Source of the DNA: Candidatus Nomurabacteria bacterium
GTDB lineage: Bacteria > Patescibacteriota > Minisyncoccia > Phycocordibacterales > UBA9973
Direction: 5' to 3'
NCBI GenBank assembly: GCA_020846955.1
Contig: JADLCZ010000093.1
Location: forward strand, 1-13,596
Length of the DNA: 13,596 nt
Positions within the stretch are counted from its first letter, which is position 1; every line of letters starts with the position of its first letter. The notes beneath the pieces are model-generated. The model was not told the origin of the DNA. It did no database searches and was given only the letters and a program-made list of their open reading frames with translations. Of the stretch, positions 5,274-12,681 are shown piece by piece. The position numbers and the translations under genes are program-made.

Positions 5274-6656
5274 ATGTCACTTAAATTACACAATACATAT
5301 ACAAAAAAGTTGGAAGAATTCATACCTTTGAAAAAGGATAGTGTGAGTCTATATACTTGCGGGCCAACAGTTTATGATTACCCTCATATTGGTAATTACC
5401 GCGCGTACATTTTTGGTGACACTTTGAAAAGATATTTGAGTTATCAAGGCTATCAAGTCAATCACATAATGAATATTACCGATATAGATGACAAAACAAT
5501 TCGTGATTCACAAAAGAACGGTCAATCACTTCGAGAATTTACAGAATTTTATACGAATGAATTCTACAAGGATCGCGACATGCTCAATATTATCCCTGCC
5601 GATAGCTATCCTATGGCTACAGAGTATATAGACGAGATGGTCAAAATTATTGAGAAGTTAATCGAGAAAGGCCATGCATATGTATCCACAGATGGCTCAG
5701 TGTATTTCAATATATCTACATTCCCTGGTTATGGGAAATTAGCACATATTGATCTATCAGAGCTTCGTGACAATGCCAAAGGCCGTATGAAGAGTGATGA
5801 ATACGACAAAGATTCAGTACAAGATTTCGCACTTTGGAAGGCATATGACGAAAGTGATGGCAATGTATTTTGGGAGACAAGTTTGGGCAAGGGTCGCCCA
5901 GGCTGGCATATAGAATGTACTGCAATGAGTATCAAGAATTTGGGTGAGCAGACCAGTGGTGAGGATTATCGAACCATTGATATCCATACAGGCGGTGTCG
6001 ACAATATTTTTCCCCATCACGAGAATGAGATTGCTCAATCAGAAAGTTATACAGGCAAACAATTTGTAAAGTATTGGATGCATAATGAATGGCTATTAGT
6101 GAATGGCAAGAAGATGTCAAAATCACTTGGCAATTTCTACACCCTTCGCGATCTCATAACTAAAGGTATATCACCTCTTGGCTACCGATTGTGGCTAATG
6201 ACATCTCATTATCGTACCCTGACTAATCTCAATATAGAGACTCTCCAAGGTGCTGATACAGCACTTTCGAGGCTTTACGAGGCGTTTAGAGCCCTTCCAA
6301 AGGACGATAATGGTACAGTAGATATGGATTATAAGCTTCGCTTTATAGAGTATATGAATGACGACCTTAATACTCCTCAAGCTCTCGCTCTATTATGGGA
6401 ACTTGTAAAAGACCCTTCCATTCCCGGCATGGACAAAAGAGTTACCATGCTTGATTTCGATAGAGTATTTGGCTTTGGATTGGCAGATTTAAAAGAGGAA
6501 ATAGTACCTGAAGAAGTTATGAAGCTCGTAGAAGAGCGTGAATTTGCAAGACTAAATAAGGATTGGGATCTAAGTGATGTATTAAGAGCCAAAATCAATA
6601 CTCTCGGCTATGAGGTAAAAGATACAGGAGAGGGCTCAAAAATCTCTAAAATTTAA
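5274..6656 (+). CDS. cysS: Cysteinyl-tRNA synthetase
   Basis: Class I enzyme that charges tRNA-Cys. It has 460 residues, near the short end of the family range. The catalytic core shows LYTCGPTVYDYPHIGN with the HIGH-type motif at 38-41, ITDIDDKTI, GRPGWHIECTAMS, FPHHENEIAQS, and an intact KMSKS loop at 280-284. By alignment with E. coli CysRS, the zinc ligands that discriminate cysteine are all present: Cys29, Cys215, His248 and Glu252. A DALR-type helical region follows the catalytic core, and the chain ends soon after a LGYEVKDTGEGSK segment, as in other CysRS. It starts one base after the upstream stop, so translation is probably coupled. The stop codon is 3 bases from the stop of the convergent kinase gene, with no room for a terminator. 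Confidence 0.97.
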   Translation: MSLKLHNTYTKKLEEFIPLKKDSVSLYTCGPTVYDYPHIGNYRAYIFGDTLKRYLSYQGYQVNHIMNITDIDDKTIRDSQKNGQSLREFTEFYTNEFYKDRDMLNIIPADSYPMATEYIDEMVKIIEKLIEKGHAYVSTDGSVYFNISTFPGYGKLAHIDLSELRDNAKGRMKSDEYDKDSVQDFALWKAYDESDGNVFWETSLGKGRPGWHIECTAMSIKNLGEQTSGEDYRTIDIHTGGVDNIFPHHENEIAQSESYTGKQFVKYWMHNEWLLVNGKKMSKSLGNFYTLRDLITKGISPLGYRLWLMTSHYRTLTNLNIETLQGADTALSRLYEAFRALPKDDNGTVDMDYKLRFIEYMNDDLNTPQALALLWELVKDPSIPGMDKRVTMLDFDRVFGFGLADLKEEIVPEEVMKLVEEREFARLNKDWDLSDVLRAKINTLGYEVKDTGEGSKISKI

Positions 6657-6659
6657 TAT

Positions 6660-8336
6660 TTATTTTGTAGCATCAAGATCCATATAAAATGTGGAGCCTT
6701 TGCCTTCACCCTCTGATTCCACATCAACATCTCCACCGTGAGCTTTTGCAATCTCTTTTGCCAAATATAGTCCAAGCCCAGATCCTGTTGTATTCATACG
6801 CTGACCGTCGCCACGCGAGAATTTGTGGAATAATTTTGCCTTTGTTTCAGGCGACATACCCATACCAGTATCTTTGACAGCAAAATGAACTTTATTACCA
6901 ACTCTTGTTACAGATACATTTACCCCTCCAGTTTTTGTATATTTAATCGAGTTATCTATAAAGTTGAGTACTACTTGGCGGAGCTTTTCTTGGTCTCCAT
7001 TTACAATATATGGTCCAGTTTTGTCATCTGTGTAAGCTATCTTCAATCCCTTCTTCTCGGCATTTACAGCAATACCTTTCATCATACTATTGGCAAGTTC
7101 CCCCATATCGAAATTTACTTTTTCATATTTCATACCACCCGATTCAATTTTACTTACGTTAAGGAAGTCCTCGATGGTTATAGCAAGATTTGCACTTGAT
7201 TGCATAATAATATCCACAGCTTCTTTTACTTTTGGTGTCATCTCGCCATAGCTACCATCGAGTATCATAGAAGCATAGCCCTTGATAGCAGTTAGAGGGC
7301 TACGAATCTGGTGTGTGGCAAGTGAAATAAACTCAGTCTTTAATTTATCAAGCTCCTTTAGTTTGTCATTAGCAACAAGTAATTGCTCAGAAAGAATTTC
7401 CAACTGCTCACGTTGTTTTACCTCCTTTTTAACACTACGAATTAGTAAATAGCCCAAAATAATTACAAAAATTAATGTAAAGAACACTACAACCCTAACA
7501 TTCTCAATTTTACGAATAAACAAAATTGCTAGCACTAGAAACCCTAAAGCGAATACAAGTGCCTGTGCGGCAAACATCTTAATATTGAAACTTTTAAATT
7601 TGACTATTGTGTAGGCAAGAAACCCTACAAAGATAGGCATACCAAAAAGTCCAATTTGTGCTAGGTTCCAGTTGTCAGTCAAGCTGCCAATAATATTTCC
7701 AGATACAAAACTCAATAGAAACAATATTATTCCTAAACTAATAAATATTATTTGTTTTTTCATTTCCTTACTTGCTTTAATATATTTTTTGAAAACAAAT
7801 AATAATATCCAAAAAGCATAAATAATTTCTATGATATATACATAATAAATTGAAATAAAACCTTCAGATACATCTCTATTACAATTTGTAAGATCAAAGC
7901 CATGTAATATAAATTTTGTTGGTAATAAAATTATTATTGGTAATAAAGGTATAAATATTCCAAATTTTTTTGTTAGACTAATATCATCTTTTGATATATA
8001 TACATCGATGAAATAAACACATAGTGCATATATTAGTGGTTCAATTAATATTATTACTGACCAAAAAAACATGGTATATTCTAGTTTCTCTGTTGACCAT
8101 AATATTAAATCAAAAAATACCCATGATGAAAAAAGTAATGTAATTATAAAAAGTAATTGGTTTACAAGTGATTTTTTATCTTTAAAAAAAACAAAAATTC
8201 CAATTGTAAGTGACAAAACTAGAGCAAAAAAATGAGAATAATATATTAATGTTCCAAATACATTATTAGATATGATTAAATATTTTGCAGTATCCCACTG
8301 GCATATATTTATAAATCCTTGAATTGATGTTTCCAT
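6660..8336 (-). CDS. Multi-TM sensor histidine kinase, orphan
   Basis: A 558-residue membrane sensor kinase, last gene of a four-gene operon. The N-terminal half has about nine hydrophobic helices between residues 30 and 295, probably a 7TM-type sensor plus two, with short loops and so no large extracellular domain. A coiled-coil-like segment (about 300-335) leads to the HisKA helix with the phospho-acceptor His342 in ATHQIRSPLTAIKGY. The ATPase domain is complete: N-box around Asn458-Asn462 (NFIDNSIKYT), G1 at Asp489 (DTGMGM), G2 at 518-522 (GSGLGL). No receiver domain and no response regulator are nearby. DNA coding the membrane half is far more AT-rich than DNA coding the kinase core. No own promoter is obvious, so transcription probably comes from upstream genes. 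Confidence 0.93.
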   Translation of the reverse strand: METSIQGFINICQWDTAKYLIISNNVFGTLIYYSHFFALVLSLTIGIFVFFKDKKSLVNQLLFIITLLFSSWVFFDLILWSTEKLEYTMFFWSVIILIEPLIYALCVYFIDVYISKDDISLTKKFGIFIPLLPIIILLPTKFILHGFDLTNCNRDVSEGFISIYYVYIIEIIYAFWILLFVFKKYIKASKEMKKQIIFISLGIILFLLSFVSGNIIGSLTDNWNLAQIGLFGMPIFVGFLAYTIVKFKSFNIKMFAAQALVFALGFLVLAILFIRKIENVRVVVFFTLIFVIILGYLLIRSVKKEVKQREQLEILSEQLLVANDKLKELDKLKTEFISLATHQIRSPLTAIKGYASMILDGSYGEMTPKVKEAVDIIMQSSANLAITIEDFLNVSKIESGGMKYEKVNFDMGELANSMMKGIAVNAEKKGLKIAYTDDKTGPYIVNGDQEKLRQVVLNFIDNSIKYTKTGGVNVSVTRVGNKVHFAVKDTGMGMSPETKAKLFHKFSRGDGQRMNTTGSGLGLYLAKEIAKAHGGDVDVESEGEGKGSTFYMDLDATK

Positions 8337-8340
8337 ATAA

Positions 8341-8493
8341 TTATTTTTCTAATAATGATTGACTAAAAGCTTCTTCATCTGTAATGATAGTAAATTTTTT
8401 TATTATCAAATAACGGTAAAAAGTAATTGTAACGGAAATAATTACTAATATGAAAAATATTGTTAGAAATAATTTTGATTTTTTATCAATCAT
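8341..8493 (-). CDS. 50-residue single-pass membrane protein
   Basis: A short reading frame that fills the gap between the SET gene and the kinase gene. It starts MIDKKSK, has one hydrophobic helix (about residues 8-24, then a mixed YRYLII segment to about 31) and a hydrophilic tail ending in DEEAFSQSLLEK. The positive N-terminus suggests Nin or a signal-anchor. Its ATG comes 7 bases after the SET stop, and its stop is 4 bases before the kinase ATG, which is the spacing of a real operon gene. A TATAAT hexamer (8505-8500) lies exactly six bases before the ATG, as for other genes here, and overlaps the SET stop codon. It could be a kinase accessory peptide. No homologue is recognised. The tight packing and promoter raise confidence despite the small size. 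Confidence 0.65.
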   Translation of the reverse strand: MIDKKSKLFLTIFFILVIISVTITFYRYLIIKKFTIITDEEAFSQSLLEK

Positions 8494-8499
8494 AAATAT

Positions 8500-8505
8500 A
8501 TTATA
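8500..8505 (-). promoter_or_regulatory. Possible internal -10 for small membrane protein and kinase
   Basis: TATAAT on the minus strand, six bases before the ATG at 8493 and sharing bases with the SET stop codon. No clear -35 is seen. The region is very AT-rich, so a chance match is possible; the spacing identical to other genes here is the main support. Confidence 0.4.
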
Positions 8506-9046
8506 TCTTAAAATCTTTTTTAATAAAATTTACCCATTCAGTTTTTAAACCATTAAAATTTTTAAAATTTGAAATATTAAATTTAATAAAAACTTTTTTA
8601 TAATAACTGGGAATCAGATGTGAAAATTTAGTAAATGTTGTCTTAGGTAAAAACTGTATAGATTTAATTATCTTTCTACATTTACTAGAACCACAATTAC
8701 AATTAATATGCCAAAAAATATCAGATTCATTTAATGAATAATCGAATGTAATTTCTTCATCTTTTTTTATATTACGCAAAGCTATGACAGTAACTTTCCC
8801 TTTTATTGCACAATTTGGCTCACAAGAATGATTAAAGGAAATACAATGATTTATTGGGTCTACCCATTTATTTTTTCCTATACCTACCCAATTTAACCCT
8901 GCAATTTTAGCTTTCTCATTATTATCAATTAAAAAATTGATCTTTTTACCTTTAATTATAAAAACTATCTCACCTTTTTTTATATTCCTTGAAACAAAAA
9001 TTCCTTTTCCATGTAGTTTGCTTTTTTTTATATAAACTTTTGACAT
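8501..9046 (-). CDS. SET-domain protein-lysine methyltransferase
   Basis: A 181-residue protein with a compact SET domain, which transfers methyl groups from S-adenosylmethionine to lysine side chains. Motifs in order: SKLHGKGIFVSRNIKKGE (9-26, the N-SET signature), FNHSCEPNC at 71-79, the cofactor and active-site segment EITFDYS with Tyr103, and a post-SET zinc cluster with Cys116, Cys118 and Cys123 (CNCGSSKCRK), completed by Cys75 from the NHSC motif. The last about 50 residues are basic and Phe-rich with no recognised fold. The substrate is unknown; free-living bacteria have no histones, so a ribosomal or nucleoid protein is as likely as any. The gene has about 20 % G+C, well below its operon partners. 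It starts 5 bases after the upstream stop. Confidence 0.88.
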   Translation of the reverse strand: MSKVYIKKSKLHGKGIFVSRNIKKGEIVFIIKGKKINFLIDNNEKAKIAGLNWVGIGKNKWVDPINHCISFNHSCEPNCAIKGKVTVIALRNIKKDEEITFDYSLNESDIFWHINCNCGSSKCRKIIKSIQFLPKTTFTKFSHLIPSYYKKVFIKFNISNFKNFNGLKTEWVNFIKKDFKI

Positions 9047-9051
9047 AAATT

Positions 9052-9630
9052 TTATTTAACTTTTTTTTGACTCTTTCTTATTACTAATACCATTATACTA
9101 TCTATAATAAACATGTACACTGGGTAAACGATAACCCCCAATATTAATCTATCAATAGCGAAAAGATTAACACAATCTGCAACCCATGTTATAAACCATC
9201 CTTCTATACCTTCGTCATCTGGATTAAGTCTAATATGCTTAATTGTTGGTATAACAGCAAAAACATCTACAATAAGATTCGTTATAAGTGCAATAACTGG
9301 GCTATCAAAAATTATCCACAATACGATACTTATTAATGCGCCAATTAAACAAATTAAGTCTGTTCGATCTTTTACGCCACCTGTGCCGTATTTTAATGAT
9401 AAAAGGGCTATTACCAAAGGGCCTATAAATTCGCTTACAGCTACCCACATGGTTGCTTCTGCTCCAGAGAAATAATAACTAACACCAACAACGGCACCCA
9501 TAAAGGTCCAAATCCACCATGTAGTTTTATTTGGCTTAGTTTCTCCTTTTAGAATAGATCTTATATATACAATATACGCAAAAAAAGCGATAAGTCCCGC
9601 CAGGATTCCTATATAAAATTTATAATCCAT
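9052..9630 (-). CDS. 7-TM PQ-loop-like membrane protein
   Basis: A 192-residue protein with seven predicted membrane helices (about 5-24, 39-55, 65-81, 92-108, 113-130, 145-160, 163-183). Two halves repeat a PQ-loop/SWEET-like pattern: a helix with a tyrosine pair, then a charged loop with KPN and a Trp-rich helix (TTWWIW, 37-42); and near 118-150 a helix ending AVIPTIKHIR, then NPDDE and GWFITW. PQ-loop proteins include small sugar and amino-acid transporters and lysosomal exporters, so transport is possible, but no substrate can be read from the sequence. It is the first gene of the operon with the SET gene, small membrane gene and kinase. A TATAAT eight bases before the ATG supports this start. 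Confidence 0.78.
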   Translation of the reverse strand: MDYKFYIGILAGLIAFFAYIVYIRSILKGETKPNKTTWWIWTFMGAVVGVSYYFSGAEATMWVAVSEFIGPLVIALLSLKYGTGGVKDRTDLICLIGALISIVLWIIFDSPVIALITNLIVDVFAVIPTIKHIRLNPDDEGIEGWFITWVADCVNLFAIDRLILGVIVYPVYMFIIDSIMVLVIRKSQKKVK

Positions 9631-9638
9631 ATAGCATT

Positions 9639-9647
9639 ATTATACCA
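9639..9647 (-). promoter_or_regulatory. Extended -10 promoter of the four-gene operon
   Basis: Minus-strand TGG directly followed by TATAAT (9644-9639), then eight bases to the ATG at 9630. The -35 region is a poly-T run and then TACCAG, a weak match. The transcript would be leaderless or have a one- or two-base leader. Confidence 0.6.
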
Positions 9648-9648
9648 C

Positions 9649-9681
9649 AAAAAAAAATTTTCTGGTAGGTTTCTGTACCTA
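9649..9681 (-). terminator. Weak intrinsic terminator of the surface-protein gene
   Basis: In the minus-strand RNA, TAGGT (from the stop codon, 9681-9677) pairs with ACCTA (9670-9666) around a 6-base loop. A short A-rich gap and then nine T (9657-9649) follow. The stem is only 5 bp, so termination may be partial and read into the next operon. Confidence 0.45.
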
Positions 9682-11448
9682 AAACGGGACATATTTTGGC
9701 TTGGTTTTAGGTTTCGGTGCACATAATGGGTCTGTTTTCGGATCACAGGGCTTGCAGGTTGGGTCACTCGGGTCGCAGGTTGCATAGCAGTACAGCAAGC
9801 TTTCTTTTTTGGTATCAGTATTTTGACTCGTAGCTTTAATATTTAGATCAATGGACTCTATAAGATACCCATTTAAAGATGAGTTGTAAGTTGTACTTTT
9901 TATTTTCTTGGAAAGTTCCGTAAATGAAATTGTATAATCAGCATCTATGGTGTTATGGTCTTTTGAGGTTGTATTGTAAGTAAATTGTTGCGAACTTGGT
10001 GCCCAATTGATATTCCCTTTTGGTGTACCATTTGTAGTATCAATACTTACATCTGTATCTGCGGTAAAATTCTCGGGGATTAGAGTCAGTTTCATTGTAT
10101 CAGCTTTATACACAGTCGGATCTGAAGTCTCAGTAAGATAATTACAACTAGATGGAGACTTTGTAATAGTATAATCGACTGCATTTGAGCACATTTTTGT
10201 AAAGCTTGTAATTGGACCAACATTGGCCTCATATGTACCAGTGTCTCCATTTCTACAATTTAATTTGTAAAAAGTATTTTTGTTGTTAGTACTAAAAGTT
10301 GTATCCACTACTGTATAAGGTGCGCTTCCGCTTGCATTCAAATATCCTGAACTCGGAATGGTATATGGTGTGAAGTCTGCATAAAATGGCATCGCCTCTA
10401 TTACACACTCAGGACTTGGATCATTTGTTGTCCATGTGATAGTTGGGTTTGATGTAAGATCATCTATACAAGCTCCCCCATTTATTCCAGCTGTAAACGA
10501 AGCATTTACATTAACTTCATCATAGTAAACATTTGTATTATCTGTACAAGTAAGTCGAAAAGTTGTAGCACCACTTGGTGGTACATGAATTTTGTTATAT
10601 GTACCAGATTGTGTTTGGTAAGTCCAACCACTTGTTTTAGTAGTCCAATCAGAATCTGGATAAGGGGAGCTATTACCTCCTAGTGATCCAGTACACTCTG
10701 TAGGGTAAAAAGTTTGTTTTGCTTCCCAATCAATATTTACCACATCTCCTCCCACAATTGTTGCTGTATTCTTACTATTTATTGTAACTTCAAAAAAACT
10801 GTGATCATGCTTTGCACAAGTTGGATCGGTAATCAAACATTTTTTATCGAATGATACATAAGATTTGTGATACTTTGAAGTTGCCTGAACCCAGCCAATA
10901 ACATTCGAACCCCAACCATAGCCGGTTAAAGGATTTACAACTTTTTTATCAAAAGCACTACCTAAACTTGTGGCCAAATCAGTTGTTTTATCGATACCAA
11001 ATCCTGAAAGTGATATCCACCCATCATACCCGCCACGATTATCACGGCCATCAGAAGAATGAGCAAAATATCTCCCATTTAGGGCCCTACCCCAACCACT
11101 TGAACCTATCTGATTTCCTGATGACGAAAAACCTCCTGGAGGGCCAACAGTACTACTATCATCAGACCAATCATTTTGATCAAAACTAATCCAACCTATA
11201 TTATCACTCCATGCATGTCCCGAAATAATATTTGTGTCTTCATTAATATTTACACCATAGGAATTCCCCGAGCAAGAAGTAGGATCCGAGCAATTGTTCA
11301 AACTAATCCAGCCTATTCCATCACTCCACCACCAACCGAAAACATTGTCGTCTTTACCAGCATTGGCTTGCATTGCGAAAAATACAATAAAAGTAAAAGA
11401 GAAAATAAAAATAGAAGTTTTAATCCATTTACGAAGCCCTAATTTCAT
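9679..11448 (-). CDS. Secreted surface protein with repeated SD-x-IGWIS motifs
   Basis: A 589-residue exported protein. Residues 1-30 are a clear signal peptide (basic start, hydrophobic core, ANA at the cleavage site). An N-terminal repeat region follows: GWWWSDGIGWISL (38-50), GHAWSDNIGWISF (77-89), YDGWISL (141-147) and GYGWGSNVIGWVQ (176-188). This repeat type is common in Parcubacteria surface proteins of unknown role. The middle and C-terminal parts are Thr/Ser/Asn-rich with beta character, perhaps two to three Ig-like domains, with paired cysteines. The tail is a Cys-Pro-Asp-rich stretch (CDPSDPTCKPCDP and similar) ending KPKYVPF. There is no C-terminal membrane helix or LPXTG, so the surface attachment is unclear. 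A TATAAT lies six bases before the ATG. Confidence 0.82.
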   Translation of the reverse strand: MKLGLRKWIKTSIFIFSFTFIVFFAMQANAGKDDNVFGWWWSDGIGWISLNNCSDPTSCSGNSYGVNINEDTNIISGHAWSDNIGWISFDQNDWSDDSSTVGPPGGFSSSGNQIGSSGWGRALNGRYFAHSSDGRDNRGGYDGWISLSGFGIDKTTDLATSLGSAFDKKVVNPLTGYGWGSNVIGWVQATSKYHKSYVSFDKKCLITDPTCAKHDHSFFEVTINSKNTATIVGGDVVNIDWEAKQTFYPTECTGSLGGNSSPYPDSDWTTKTSGWTYQTQSGTYNKIHVPPSGATTFRLTCTDNTNVYYDEVNVNASFTAGINGGACIDDLTSNPTITWTTNDPSPECVIEAMPFYADFTPYTIPSSGYLNASGSAPYTVVDTTFSTNNKNTFYKLNCRNGDTGTYEANVGPITSFTKMCSNAVDYTITKSPSSCNYLTETSDPTVYKADTMKLTLIPENFTADTDVSIDTTNGTPKGNINWAPSSQQFTYNTTSKDHNTIDADYTISFTELSKKIKSTTYNSSLNGYLIESIDLNIKATSQNTDTKKESLLYCYATCDPSDPTCKPCDPKTDPLCAPKPKTKPKYVPF

Positions 11449-11454
11449 ATTTTT

Positions 11455-11484
11455 ATTATACTACATATACAATAGTATTACCAA
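11455..11484 (-). promoter_or_regulatory. Promoter of the SD-x-IGWIS surface-protein gene
   Basis: Minus-strand TTGGTA (11484-11479), an 18-base spacer and TATAAT (11460-11455), six bases before the ATG at 11448. A leaderless transcript is expected. Confidence 0.6.
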
Positions 11485-11521
11485 ATAAAAAATACCAAAT
11501 TTCTACCAAAAAAACCACAAC

Positions 11522-11530
11522 TGTGGATAA
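11522..11530 (-). promoter_or_regulatory. Perfect DnaA box in a divergent intergenic region
   Basis: TGTGGATAA is the complement of TTATCCACA. It lies in the 198-base gap between two divergent surface-protein genes. As an isolated site it may be a chance match; it is listed because the sequence is exact. Confidence 0.35.
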
Positions 11531-11571
11531 CTATCGATTTTTGTGTACAAAATATGAAATTTGTGTTATCA

Positions 11572-11579
11572 TATATTTG
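11572..11579 (+). promoter_or_regulatory. Bacteroidota-type -7 box candidate
   Basis: TATATTTG matches the TAnnTTTG box of Bacteroidota sigma factors and lies 67 bases before the ATG of the gene with the sorting domain. The partner TTTG boxes upstream are at the wrong distances (8 and 28 bases). No good sigma70 promoter is seen for this gene. Weak, but of interest given the origin of the gene. Confidence 0.25.
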
Positions 11580-11646
11580 AACTCTAGCCCTTTGAAATTC
11601 CGCAAAATAAGGAGAAAAAGTTCGAAAAAAATTAATATCACGGACA

Positions 11647-12594
11647 ATGAAAAGAAAAATATTATTTATCGCAACTATTTGTATTTGGATGGGCCTATTA
11701 CTGGCGCCACAAACTACTTTTGCTGTAACCATCAGCAACCCTAGGTACCTGCTCTCTACTTTAGACCAAAACAATCGAAACCTAAAATTCACCTTTGATT
11801 TAACGGGGTATACCACCTCTGACAAAATTAAGGTTACATTATTTTCAGGTTCTGACCGTAAAATCTTAAAAGGTGAGATCAAGGAATTCAACAACGGAGC
11901 TGACTCAGCAGAGAACCCTCATGAAGGGGAGAATTATTGTATGCTGAAAAACCTAAAAGAGGGAACATACTATTTTCTGGTGTTTTCACTCAATGGAGTT
12001 GAAAAAGAATACGGTATTTTAACCCCAGGCACAGCGCCACTTGTTGCTGAAAACACAGCAGTCTTAGCAACAAACACCGTTGACATCCACTGGTTGTACT
12101 CGAGCGAGAACAAGCCAGATGAGTTCCAGATTATCTTTGATAACAAGGAAACATTTTTGTATCCATCTTATATACTGGATTTAAAATATAAGTTCATGTT
12201 TAACAATGGAAAGCCGAACTCAGCAACAGTAGATTATGACTCCATGGGTTTACCTGGAGAGGAAGTCCACTACAAAATCCTTGCTCGTTCAGGCAACGAA
12301 ACAATCGAGACAACAGTACAGAAATTTTTGATTCCCAAAGGTCAAACCGGAGCAATCAAAAAAAGAAGTACTGCAACTATCGAGATATTTCCTAACCCTG
12401 CCAAAGATCATTTTACCCTCAAAGCACCACCAAACAACCTTTTGAGGATATACGATTGCCTTGGCAAACTCTATTACACAACCTTAACCACAGGTTCTAA
12501 CACCTACATTGAAACTATTTGGCCAAGTGGCATATACACTACTCTCATCGAGAGCAACGGTACAGTCACAACCAAAAAGATAACAATAAAATAA
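11647..12594 (+). CDS. Secreted protein with type IX (Por) C-terminal sorting domain
   Basis: A 315-residue protein. Residues 1-26 are a signal peptide (MKRKILF, hydrophobic core, TTFA). Residues about 27-235 form two beta-rich modules, possibly fibronectin/Ig-like, with no enzyme motif seen. From about 243 the sequence follows the T9SS type A sorting domain: IEIFPNPAKDHFTLKAP with PNPA at 249-252, LRIYDCLGKLYY, then WPSGIYTTLIESNGTVTTKKITIK up to the end. In Bacteroidota this domain directs proteins through the type IX system and is cleaved at the surface. A single-membrane CPR cell should lack that system. The G+C is about 43-47 % in sampled lines, above most neighbours. There is no close Shine-Dalgarno; AAGGAG lies over 30 bases upstream. 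ATG is the first start after an in-frame stop. Confidence 0.85.
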   Translation: MKRKILFIATICIWMGLLLAPQTTFAVTISNPRYLLSTLDQNNRNLKFTFDLTGYTTSDKIKVTLFSGSDRKILKGEIKEFNNGADSAENPHEGENYCMLKNLKEGTYYFLVFSLNGVEKEYGILTPGTAPLVAENTAVLATNTVDIHWLYSSENKPDEFQIIFDNKETFLYPSYILDLKYKFMFNNGKPNSATVDYDSMGLPGEEVHYKILARSGNETIETTVQKFLIPKGQTGAIKKRSTATIEIFPNPAKDHFTLKAPPNNLLRIYDCLGKLYYTTLTTGSNTYIETIWPSGIYTTLIESNGTVTTKKITIK

Positions 12595-12613
12595 GCATTT
12601 GCGGAGATGCTTA
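12592..12613 (+). repeat. Small hairpin over the stop codon
   Basis: TAAGCAT (12592-12598, beginning with the stop codon) pairs with ATGCTTA (12607-12613) around an 8-base loop. It stands directly before the main terminator and may protect or slow the 3' end. Confidence 0.5.
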
Positions 12614-12620
12614 TAAATAT

Positions 12621-12652
12621 AAAAAAATCCCAAGCATTCTTGGGATTTTTTT
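12621..12652. terminator. Two-way intrinsic terminator, 14-bp perfect stem
   Basis: Seven A plus TCCCAAG (12621-12634) pair with CTTGGGA plus seven T (12639-12652) around a CATT loop. It serves the plus-strand gene ending at 12594 and the convergent minus-strand gene ending at 12682 equally well. Confidence 0.92.
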
Positions 12653-12681
12653 ATTCTCACTTTTTAATAATAATTTAAATA

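Noticed and set aside
6885..7199. 104-codon plus-strand open frame inside the kinase gene
   Set aside because: It is antisense to the HisKA/ATPase coding part, whose motifs are intact. The antisense frame shows no known motif.
9312..9320. Perfect DnaA box inside the PQ-loop gene
   Set aside because: It is in coding sequence with no nearby copies, so a chance match is likely; mentioned only as part of the box count.
11609..11613. AGGAG as ribosome binding site of the sorting-domain gene
   Set aside because: It is over 30 bases from the ATG, and no other start codon follows it at a working distance.
11478..11894. 138-codon minus-strand open frame
   Set aside because: It overlaps the start of the signal-peptide gene at 11647 on the other strand, has no promoter or start context, and its product shows no domain-like pattern. 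It is a shadow.
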